Of a stretch of DNA of 64,000 bases, positions 36,801-42,890 are shown in pieces. The stretch is from Gallintestinimicrobium propionicum. Lineage in GTDB: Bacteria > Bacillota > Clostridia > Lachnospirales > Lachnospiraceae. How positions within the stretch are numbered: the first letter of the stretch is position 1; each line of letters starts with the position of its first letter. Made by a program: the position numbers and the translations under genes. The notes beneath the pieces are model-generated. The model saw only the letters and a list, made by a program, of their open reading frames with translations, was not told the origin of the DNA and did not search any database. Where the stretch lies: contig NZ_JAOQJY010000007.1 in assembly GCF_025567525.1 (NCBI RefSeq), positions 1 through 64,000 of the forward strand, in the 5' to 3' direction.

Positions 36801-36865
36801 AGTACCGATTTGATGATGTATTATTCCGGTTCCAGTTTACACTGATACCGTATGTAAAGGGATAA
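33827..36865 (+). CDS. lacZ: Beta-galactosidase LacZ (GH2)
   Basis: Hydrolyses lactose and other beta-galactosides; no signal peptide, so it acts in the cytoplasm. 1012 residues, normal for long LacZ. Domains in order: jelly-roll sugar-binding (~40-205), two Ig-like beta domains around the TIM barrel (~205-300 and ~600-700), barrel (~300-600), and the C-terminal Bgal_small_N domain (~735-1010). Acid/base glutamate 446 is in MWSMGNESAYG; nucleophile glutamate 517 is in LLVEYCHSMGNG. Codon use is A/T-rich, unlike the asd or ilv genes, in line with transfer as part of the island. Confidence 0.96.
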   Translation: MIVPRYYENLSVLHENTMPARAYYIPASRRMDNLVEHREESDRMQLLNGTWKFQYFNSIYDIQNSFFEKNYDTENFDEIQVPSVWQMAGYDTHQYTNIRYPFPFDPPYVPQDIPCGAYVHTFEYSRDEKAPKSFLNFEGVDSCFYVWINGSYIGYSQVSHMTSEFDVTDVLQDGTNTVAVLVMKWCDGSYLEDQDKFRMSGIFRDVYILKRPKQAISDYHIKTRIEDMLAKVEIEMKFYSPLNVKISIEDRNGAVVALGSIAEEGTAVLEIASPELWNTENPYLYKLILETENEVIIDHIALRKIEIKDQVIYLNGQKIKFRGVNRHDSDPVTGFTINPEQITTDLTLMKQHNFNAIRSSHYPNAPFFYEMCDKYGFMVIDEADIEAHGPFMIYRKEDTDYNRFKRWNEKIADDPVWEEAIVDRVKLMVERDKNRFCIVMWSMGNESAYGCNFEKALEWTKNFDPDRITQYESARYRNYDETYDYSNLDVYSRMYPALSEIQEYLDKDGSKPFLLVEYCHSMGNGPGDFEDYFQMIQDNDKMCGGFVWEWCDHAIAHGTAENGKTIYAYGGDHGEEIHDGNFCMDGLVYPDRTVHTGLLEYKNVYRPARVISYDKESGELVLHNYMDFDDLKDYVKISYELTQDGLVISKGKLPEVSAAPHSEGKINLKINVPESGKCYLKFIYHLKKELPLLDEDHILGFDEIEVSKDGAKCKLAEKWLKKTAVDSDLQVNENDTQIHIKGREFAYTIDKRTALFTEMKFAGREYLNHPMELNIWRAPTDNDMYIKSEWKKAHYDKAYTRAYTTEVVQGKHGVKITSHASVVAETVQKILDVTITWKIEAAGKIDADIAVTKDDEFPDLPRFGVRMFLDKKLSAARYFGMGPQESYCDKHQAASRGLYQANVDDLHEDYIRPQENGSHYDCEYVELNNSRYGIVVSAENAFSFNASYYTQEELEKKTHNYELTESDSVVFCVDYALNGIGSNSCGPVVLDQYRFDDVLFRFQFTLIPYVKG

Positions 36866-36900
36866 TAAAGTTTCATGTAACTCGTAAACAAAGAAGGATA

Positions 36901-36943
36901 GTCTGATTGCAATGTAAAGCCCGGATATACAGAGCAATCAGAC
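36901..36943 (+). other. Hairpin between lacZ and the symporter gene
   Basis: GTCTGATTGC pairs with GCAATCAGAC. No T run, so likely an RNA-stability or processing element rather than a terminator. Confidence 0.4.
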
Positions 36944-37032
36944 AAAAACAGAGAAAAAATTAGAATTAGACATCATACGGTTAGACATATTGAAATTCTA
37001 AGTGCGATGAAGATGAGGAGCAAAGAAATTCG

Positions 37033-38430
37033 ATGGAAGAAAAAAAGTATTTGAAATGGTATAACAAAATTGGATATGGATCAGGTGATATTGCAGGTAA
37101 TGTAGTCTATGCGTTCCTGACATCTTTTATGATGGTCTATCTGACGGACTCGGTAGGACTTGCTGCAGGTGTCGTGGGTACCCTGATTGCCGCATCAAAA
37201 CTATTTGATGGTTTTACGGATATATTTTTTGGATCAATGATTGACAAAACACACAGTAAAATGGGAAAAGCGAAACCCTGGATGCTATACGGATATATTG
37301 GTTGTGCCATTACGCTGGTCGGCTGCTTTGCAGTACCGGTGAGTTTGGGAACAACGGCTAAATATGCATGGTTCTTTATTTCTTATACACTGTTAAATGG
37401 TGTGTTTTATACAGCAAACAATATTGCTTATTCAGCACTTACGTCACTGATTACAAAGAACAGCAAAGAGCGTGTACAGATGGGATCTTACCGTTTTATT
37501 TTTGCATTTTCAACAAGTCTTCTGATTCAGGCGATTACAGTTGGATTTGTAGATAAATGTGGTGGAGATGCTGCGGCATGGAGAACGGTTGCTATTATCT
37601 ATGCAATCATTGGTCTTGTCGTAAATACGATTTCAGCACTTTCTGTTAAGGAACTTCCGGAGGAAGAACTTAATGAAAGAGAAGTAAAGAATGATAATGA
37701 AAAGTATGGAATGGTACAGGCATTCAAGCTTCTTGTCAAAAACAAATATTACATGATGATTTGTGGAACATATATTTTACAGCAGTTATATGGTGCCATG
37801 ATTGGAGCTGGCATTTATTACATGACATGGGTACTGAAAAATAAGAATTTGTTTGGACAATTTGCATGGGCAGTAAATATTCCACTGATCATTGCCCTGA
37901 TTTTCACACCGACATTAGTTGGTAAGTGGAAAGGTATGTATAAACTGAACTTAAGAGGTTACGTCTTAGCAGTCATCGGTAGAGCACTTGTTGTTGTTGC
38001 CGGATATATGGGCAGTGTTCCGCTGATGATGGCATTTACAGCTCTTGCGGCCTTAGGTCAGGGACCATGGCAGGGAGATATGAATGCAGTTATCGCATCT
38101 TGCTCTGAATACACTTATCTTACGCAGGGAAAGAGAATTGACGGAACGATGTACTCTTGTACTTCTCTTGGTGTAAAAATCGGTGGAGGTATTGGAACCG
38201 CTGTTGTTGGATGGATGCTTGAGTTCAGTGGATATGTCGGAACAAATGCAACTCAGCCACAGTCTGCACTTGATATGATGCAGTTCATGTATCTTTGGCT
38301 TCCGTTAATCTTTGATGTATTGATTATGTTTGCACTTTCAAGAATGAATGTAGAAGATGCAAATAAAAAACTGAAAGCAGAAAAAGGAATTGCTGCAGAT
38401 GAAGTAACAGATGCATTAGACATAAATTAG
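37033..38430 (+). CDS. GPH-family sugar:cation symporter (MelB-like)
   Basis: A 465-residue membrane protein with about twelve helices. The N-terminal YGSGDIAGNVVYAFLTSFMM, the loop SKLFDGFTDIFFGSMIDKT and SKMGKAKPWMLYG are hallmarks of the glycoside-pentoside-hexuronide family, in which the acidic residues of helices II and IV bind the cation. Position directly after lacZ makes lactose or another beta-galactoside the likely cargo. GAGGAG precedes the start. Confidence 0.9.
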   Translation: MEEKKYLKWYNKIGYGSGDIAGNVVYAFLTSFMMVYLTDSVGLAAGVVGTLIAASKLFDGFTDIFFGSMIDKTHSKMGKAKPWMLYGYIGCAITLVGCFAVPVSLGTTAKYAWFFISYTLLNGVFYTANNIAYSALTSLITKNSKERVQMGSYRFIFAFSTSLLIQAITVGFVDKCGGDAAAWRTVAIIYAIIGLVVNTISALSVKELPEEELNEREVKNDNEKYGMVQAFKLLVKNKYYMMICGTYILQQLYGAMIGAGIYYMTWVLKNKNLFGQFAWAVNIPLIIALIFTPTLVGKWKGMYKLNLRGYVLAVIGRALVVVAGYMGSVPLMMAFTALAALGQGPWQGDMNAVIASCSEYTYLTQGKRIDGTMYSCTSLGVKIGGGIGTAVVGWMLEFSGYVGTNATQPQSALDMMQFMYLWLPLIFDVLIMFALSRMNVEDANKKLKAEKGIAADEVTDALDIN

Positions 38431-38442
38431 AATTGACAGGAG

Positions 38443-38643
38443 AAAGCGTTGTCTGGTCGTTGCTCGATGAGACAGTGCTTTTTTCTATATATAAAGTGAT
38501 AGAACTGTATTTTGAAAATAAAAAAGGACCACTTCATTTTGTGAAATGGCCTTAAGAAAATATTCAGTTTTCACAAAATAGTCCTTTTAGTATTTATACA
38601 TGGTAAGGATGCTCAAAATATTCAGTGTAGAATACTAAAAGGT
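38443..38643. other. Cluster of inverted repeats after the symporter gene
   Basis: First a terminator (AAAGCGTTGTCT / AGACAGTGCTTT with T run, 38443-38486). Then an extended inverted repeat 38520-38590 (AAAGGAC ... GTCCTTT with ATTTTGTGAAA arms). Then CCTTTTAGTATT (38583) against AATACTAAAAGG (38631). The last two share an arm, so alternative folds are possible. AATATTCAGT occurs twice between them. The 350-base gap has no other gene. Confidence 0.5.
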
Positions 38644-38780
38644 CATTCAGATATTTTTTTAGGTTGCTCATTTGCAATTCCTCCTTTCCTTATTTACAAA
38701 TTGATTATAAGATAGGTGTAAAAGGATTGCTTGCCAAATCGAAAGAAGATATAGACAAATGTTGCAAAGGGGAGTATTTC

Positions 38781-39581
38781 ATGCAGTTAAAATATGTTGA
38801 CACAAAAGAGGAGATTATAGCAATAAATAGGAAGTCAAAACATATTGAACCACATCTTCATAATGCACTGGAGATCGTTTGTGTAACAAGTGGATCATTA
38901 GAACTTGGTGTCGGACAGGAACTATACCATATGGAAAAAGGAGATATAGGCTTTGTATTTCCGGATGTTATTCATCACTATCAGGTACTGACACCCGGTG
39001 TAAATAAAGCGACTTATCTGATTGCATCGCCATTTACGATAGCCAAATTTGTAGATATCATGCAATCCATGGCTCCTGAATACCCAATCATCAAAGCGGA
39101 AAAGGTTGAACCGGAGGTATATAGGGTTATAAATGCAATTTTAGAGACAGAACAGTCGGATATTACTGTTGCACAGGCATATCTTCAAATTGTGTTGGCA
39201 CGCTGCATAGGAAAATTAAATTTGATAGAAAAGAGCAGTGTGGGGAGCAACGATCTTATTTACCAGACAGTTTCCTATATATCAGCAAATTTCAAGAAGA
39301 AGTTTTCGTTGGAAGAGATGGCAAAAGACCTGGGCGTGAGCAAATATGTTTTATCCAGACTCTTTTCCAAGACATTCCATAGAAACTTTAATCAATATCT
39401 TAACGATGCAAGGCTGAACTATGCATGCCATCGTTTGGAAAATACGAGTGATTCTATTACAAATATTTGTATGGATAGTGGATTTGAAAGTCAGAGAACG
39501 TTTAACCGAGTATTTAAAGAAAGATATAAAATATCACCAAGTGATTATCGAAGTACTTGTGTGAAAGAGATGTTGTCATAA
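38781..39581 (+). CDS. Second AraC-family regulator
   Basis: A 266-aa regulator. Cupin domain first (IEPHLHNALEIVCVTSGSLE, residues ~20-100), then double helix-turn-helix (~165-260) with SLEEMAKDLGVSKYVLSRLF and ITNICMDSGFESQRTFNRVF. I place the start at the ATG 38781 because AGGGGAG lies 8 bases upstream. It may act on the lactose locus or on its own; the structured region in front of it suggests post-transcriptional control. It ends just before the group II intron. Confidence 0.85.
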   Translation: MQLKYVDTKEEIIAINRKSKHIEPHLHNALEIVCVTSGSLELGVGQELYHMEKGDIGFVFPDVIHHYQVLTPGVNKATYLIASPFTIAKFVDIMQSMAPEYPIIKAEKVEPEVYRVINAILETEQSDITVAQAYLQIVLARCIGKLNLIEKSSVGSNDLIYQTVSYISANFKKKFSLEEMAKDLGVSKYVLSRLFSKTFHRNFNQYLNDARLNYACHRLENTSDSITNICMDSGFESQRTFNRVFKERYKISPSDYRSTCVKEMLS

Positions 39582-39651
39582 AAGGTTCTGTTGATCGAAA
39601 TATTTGAGTGTATGAGAAAATCTCTGTAAATAAGATTCTTCTATGATAATT

Positions 39652-39695
39652 AAGGGCAATAAGCTTACGGATTAGGCTTATCGCCCTTGTTTTAT
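39652..39695 (+). terminator. Terminator, target of the group IIC intron
   Basis: AAGGGCAATAAGCTTAC / GGCTTATCGCCCTT hairpin and TTGTTTTA. The intron begins at 39697, directly after it. Confidence 0.75.
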
Positions 39696-39696
39696 A

Positions 39697-41620
39697 GTGC
39701 GCCTAGCGGCGCACGTTTCTAACGGGTTAAAGTCCCGAATCCGCCCGGTAGTGGGAAGGATATAGCCGAAAGCAAGGGTGTCCATCGTGAGATGGAATCT
39801 GAAGGAAGCTGGATGTGGGGAACCTACTAACCCACGGGCAAATCTCTGGTCTGACGAACAGGAATCTCATATGAGGTCATGCATGAGGGTAAGACTGCTA
39901 TTCAAGTTGAAGCCCAATAACTACACGGAATCATGCATGATAAATGAGGCAGATGGATGGAGAGGAAGAAACGTGTGGTACCTAGGGAGGTCTGTGTGGT
40001 ACGCCTTGAAAGAGGTAACCATTGCATAAAGCAATGCTGAACGCACAGAAGTCAGCAGAGGCCATAGTAGCCAAACGGAACAAGTTCCGTTCGAGGTGAA
40101 GGACCGAATCAGTAGGAGTCTTGAGTATGACCGAGAAAGGAGGAATGACCGTCTATGGCAGAAAACATTGAAAACAATGGCTGTTCGCAAAGAGATAATG
40201 CGGAACATGAAGGGTATGTGAAAGCGTCTAGGTCATTCAATCGGATATGGAAAGAAAGAGACAGTGCACAGCCGAGACTTTTGGAAGCGATACTGTATAA
40301 AGACAACTTTAACAGAGCGTATAAGAGAGTTAAGGCAAACAAGGGAGCACCGGGAATTGATGGCATGACCATTGAAGAGGCTCTTCCATATTTAAAGGAA
40401 CATCAACAAGAGATAACTGACCGCATTTATCGTGGAAAGTATACTCCGTCTCCAGTAAGACGAGTTGAGATTCCCAAACCAGATGGTGGTGTGAGAAAGC
40501 TTGGCATACCAACAGTGATAGACCGCACACTTCAACAGGCAATAACCCAACAGTTAGTGCCAATCTATGAACCGCTGTTTGCAGAAGGCAGCTATGGCTA
40601 TCGTCCGAACAGAAGTGCAAAAGATGCAATACTTAAGGTTAAGAAGTACGCAGAACAAGGCTATACATTTGCGGTAGTCCTCGACCTGTCAAAGTACTTC
40701 GACACTCTTAATCACGAAATTCTCATCAATCTTCTCCGAAAGAATGTAAAAGATGAACGTGTAGTACAGTTGATAAAGCGCTATCTAAAAAGCGGTGTAA
40801 TGGAAAATGGAGTGGTCATTGACACAGAGGAAGGCTCACCACAAGGCGGAAATCTATCACCATTGCTGGCAAATGTCTACCTCAATGAGTTCGACCAGGA
40901 ATTCCTGAAAAGAGGTGTTCCATGCATAAGATATGCAGATGACATCGTGCTCCTTGCAAAGAGCAAGCGGGCTTCAGAGAGACTCTTGGAAAGCAGTACA
41001 AAATATCTTGAGGAGAGGCTGAAACTTACAGTCAACCGAGAAAAGAGCCGTACGGTCAGCGTGTTTGCAATCCGAAATTTTAAATTCCTTGGCTTTGCAT
41101 TGGGAAGGAACGGAAAAGGCATTTATGTCAGAGTTCATCCAAAGTCATGGAAGAAGTTTAAGTCTAGACTGAAGGAGTTATCTTCCCGTAAGCGATGTCA
41201 GTCAATCAAGCCAAGCCTTGAGAAAATCAAGGTGTATGCGAGGGGATGGCTTAACTACTACGGAATCGCAAGTATGAAGAACAACATAGATGACATCAAC
41301 GGATGGCTTTATCACAGAATACGTATGTGTATATGGAAACAATGGAAATTGCCCAGAACAAAGAAGAGAAATCTGATAAAAATGGGAATCCATGAATACT
41401 ATGCGAACATGGCGGCAAACTGTCGAAGGGGACACTGGTATTGTGCCAATCTGACGACAGTCAAGAAGGCCATGACAAAAGAAAGACTGATGAACAGTGG
41501 CTTTTATGATTTAGCCACAGCCTATCAGTCTGTGCACGTCAACTATTGAAAGCGCCGTATACCGAACGGTACGTACGGTGCTGTGAGAGGACGGCGGTTA
41601 GTCACCGCCTCCTACTCGAT
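39697..41620 (+). mobile_element. Group IIC intron
   Basis: The 5' end is GTGCGCC and the 3' end is CCTACTCGAT. Domain V is recognisable at 41551-41582: AGCGCC with a GTACGGTGCT return arm, 32 bases, carrying the AGC catalytic triad. Domain VI follows to 41620. The encoded reverse transcriptase lacks an endonuclease domain, and the intron sits right after a terminator hairpin, both typical of class C. About 1.92 kb. Confidence 0.85.
40155..41549 (+). CDS. ltrA: Group II intron reverse transcriptase/maturase
   Basis: A 464-aa protein. Reverse-transcriptase blocks appear in order: NKGAPGIDGMTIEE, RRVEIPKPDGGVRKLGIPTV, SYGYRPNRSAKDAIL, LDLSKYFDTLNHE, GSPQGGNLSPLLANVYLNEF and the catalytic RYADD. 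Then the maturase X domain (YARGWLNYYGIASM) and a basic tail. No HNH endonuclease is present. It splices its host intron and copies it into new sites. It resembles class C enzymes such as the Eubacterium rectale intron protein, from memory of that sequence. Confidence 0.92.
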   Translation: MAENIENNGCSQRDNAEHEGYVKASRSFNRIWKERDSAQPRLLEAILYKDNFNRAYKRVKANKGAPGIDGMTIEEALPYLKEHQQEITDRIYRGKYTPSPVRRVEIPKPDGGVRKLGIPTVIDRTLQQAITQQLVPIYEPLFAEGSYGYRPNRSAKDAILKVKKYAEQGYTFAVVLDLSKYFDTLNHEILINLLRKNVKDERVVQLIKRYLKSGVMENGVVIDTEEGSPQGGNLSPLLANVYLNEFDQEFLKRGVPCIRYADDIVLLAKSKRASERLLESSTKYLEERLKLTVNREKSRTVSVFAIRNFKFLGFALGRNGKGIYVRVHPKSWKKFKSRLKELSSRKRCQSIKPSLEKIKVYARGWLNYYGIASMKNNIDDINGWLYHRIRMCIWKQWKLPRTKKRNLIKMGIHEYYANMAANCRRGHWYCANLTTVKKAMTKERLMNSGFYDLATAYQSVHVNY

Positions 41621-41648
41621 TATAACAGTTGCTTACAGGCATGTCAAG

Positions 41649-41677
41649 GGCAGGCGGTTTCCCGCCTGTCTTTTTAA
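41649..41677 (+). terminator. Terminator after the intron
   Basis: GGGCAGGCGG TTT CCCGCCTGTC followed by TTTTT. Confidence 0.75.
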
Positions 41678-41755
41678 GCTGTCTTTTGATTATTCAGGTA
41701 ATTTTGGGTAGGTAATTCACAAAATGTAGAAGTTTATTCTAAAGAGGTGAAGCAA

Positions 41756-41848
41756 ATGTTCAAAGGAAGAGCAGATGGTACAAGAAGTGCCAGAGCAATT
41801 CAGGTAATCGAAACCAAAGCTGAAAAAGTAGCAAGAGAAAACGGGTGA
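41756..41848 (+). pseudogene. Truncated small mobile-element ORF
   Basis: A 30-codon frame starting MFKGRADGTRSARAIQVIET after AAAGAGGTGA. The start resembles small proteins of unknown function common in Firmicutes mobile elements, which are longer. It stops early (TGA at 41846), so it is probably a remnant. The 290 bases around it otherwise hold only a CCCCAAA / TTTTGGGG hairpin at ~41890-41922. Confidence 0.45.
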
Positions 41849-41941
41849 GAGAGGGCGTCCTGAGACGCCTATCTACCACGAAGTTGGAATACCCCAAATT
41901 TTAAATTGAAGGCTTTTGGGGCTCCACCGTTTTCGCAGAAA

Positions 41942-41971
41942 AAGCTGCTAACGCTGGCAAGTTCTAAGAAA
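41942..41971 (+). repeat. Direct repeat, right copy (candidate attR)
   Basis: Identical to 32547-32576. It encodes the last eight codons of the GGGtGRT gene (AANAGKF and stop), with no gene upstream of it here. Confidence 0.8.
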
Positions 41972-42017
41972 AACCTTGATTTTATAAGGATTTCTTATAC
42001 CCAAAATCGCTGATACC

Positions 42018-42055
42018 GTTTGCCCCAATTTGAACGGATTTGCCCCGATTTGAAT
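42018..42055. repeat. Two 18-bp direct repeats
   Basis: GTTTGCCCCAATTTGAAC and ATTTGCCCCGATTTGAAT, 20 bases apart start to start, just outside the right direct repeat. Confidence 0.5.
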
Positions 42056-42073
42056 TTTTCTATTAGAGTTTAT

Positions 42074-42110
42074 GCAGTGATTCACATTTGCGTGTTCACT
42101 GTTCTTTTTA
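42074..42110 (+). terminator. Hairpin with T run
   Basis: CAGTGATTCACA and TGTTCACTG arms followed by TTCTTTTT. It may be the original terminator of the NifU-like/GGGtGRT operon before island insertion. Confidence 0.55.
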
Positions 42111-42138
42111 TATGATGGAGATACAAGGAGGGCTGATC

Positions 42139-42573
42139 GTGAAGGTTATGAAAAGCACCAGTGTGTACTGAATCGGCGCAGGACTGGCCATGGAAGGCAA
42201 GAGAGTTCTGATGATGGATGTTGACCCGCAGGGCGATTTGACCAAGATGCTGGGCCTTCGCAAGCCGTATGAGCTGCCACAGACACTGGGCAATGTGATG
42301 AACGATGTGATTGGCGGCATTCCGCCTGATGAACATCTGGAAATCAGGCATCATCCGGAGGGCTTTGATTTTGTGCAGGGGAACCGATCTCTGACTGCCG
42401 TAGAAACCGGACTGGTGAATATTATGAGCTGTGAAACGGTGCTGCGGCAGTATGTGGACAGCGTTAAGCATAACTATGACTATGTACTGCTGGATTGCCT
42501 TCCTTGTAATAATGCAAGACCATATGACCACGAATACTCTGATCTGGCGGTAGAAGTGGCATCTTTGATATAG
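42139..42573 (+). pseudogene. ParA/Soj-like ATPase, decayed
   Basis: Reads KVMKSTSVY, then an in-frame TGA at 42169, then GAGLAMEGKRVLMMDVDPQGD and DYVLLDCLPCN, which are ParA family blocks (A' and Walker B). The Walker A lysine region that should precede GAGLA is missing, and the C-terminal third is absent. It is a remnant of a partition ATPase from a plasmid or conjugative element. GGAGGG lies before the GTG. Confidence 0.75.
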
Positions 42574-42617
42574 GAACAATATCCGCTGGTAGATTTCTCT
42601 ATCATGGAACTGATTCA

Positions 42618-42648
42618 GCTCAATGCTGAGAAGTGCAATCAGCATTGA
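42618..42648. other. Hairpin in the gap before the CRISPR locus
   Basis: CTCAATGCTGA and TCAGCATTGAG arms. No T run. Nothing else is seen in 42574-42739. Confidence 0.4.
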
Positions 42649-42739
42649 GTGTAAATGCTGTACAAAAATGATAAAAATAAATGGAAATACATAAAAGTAA
42701 TGGTTGAAATGACTAAGATATGATAGAATAATAGCAAAC

Positions 42740-42835
42740 AAAAAAGCCGTTTCACACGACTTTTTTTATGCCGCACCATGCGGCGCCAGAGGGCGGTTTC
42801 GGGTTTCCCCTTATTTGAACTCGTCTTGTTAATAC
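42740..42835 (-). ncRNA. tracrRNA
   Basis: Minus-strand RNA of about 96 bases. Its first 13 bases, GTATTAACAAGAC, pair perfectly with repeat positions 9-21 (GTCTTGTTAATAC). After a 4-base bulge (GAGT against GA in the repeat), TCAAAT pairs with the repeat start GTTTGA. This 2/4 bulge is the one known from type II-A guides. Then follow a nexus-like GGGGAAACCC hairpin, a GCCGCATGGTGCGGC hairpin and a terminator hairpin AGTCGT/ACGGCT with six T. The transcript would start at about 42835. Confidence 0.85.
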
Positions 42836-42841
42836 ATGATT

Positions 42842-42870
42842 ACCATAGCATTAGAAATTTCAAATGTCAA
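42842..42870 (-). promoter_or_regulatory. tracrRNA promoter
   Basis: On the minus strand: TTGACA (42870-42865), 17-base spacer, TATGGT (42847-42842). The predicted start, 7 bases on, coincides with the first paired base of the anti-repeat. The promoter lies inside the degenerate repeat copy and inside the cas9 leader. Confidence 0.7.
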
Positions 42871-42890
42871 TATATTATGGAGGCTTTTTT

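Larger units (their letters stand above)
32577..41971. mobile_element. Integrated lactose-utilisation island (decayed integrative element)
   Basis: About 9.4 kb between two identical 30-bp copies of the GGGtGRT gene 3' end. The block is visibly richer in A/T than the flanking genes and carries cargo (AraC, lacZ, GPH symporter, AraC), a group IIC intron and a truncated mobile-element ORF. GTAGCACACA repeats near the left end resemble integrase arm sites. No integrase or relaxase is found inside, so the element is either non-autonomous or has lost its recombinase. The duplication pattern is what site-specific integration into a gene 3' end leaves; the mechanism is inferred. Confidence 0.65.

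Noticed and set aside
42190..42573. A 127-codon intact ParA-like gene
   Set aside because: The frame begins inside the family, without Walker A and after an in-frame stop; it is a pseudogene fragment.
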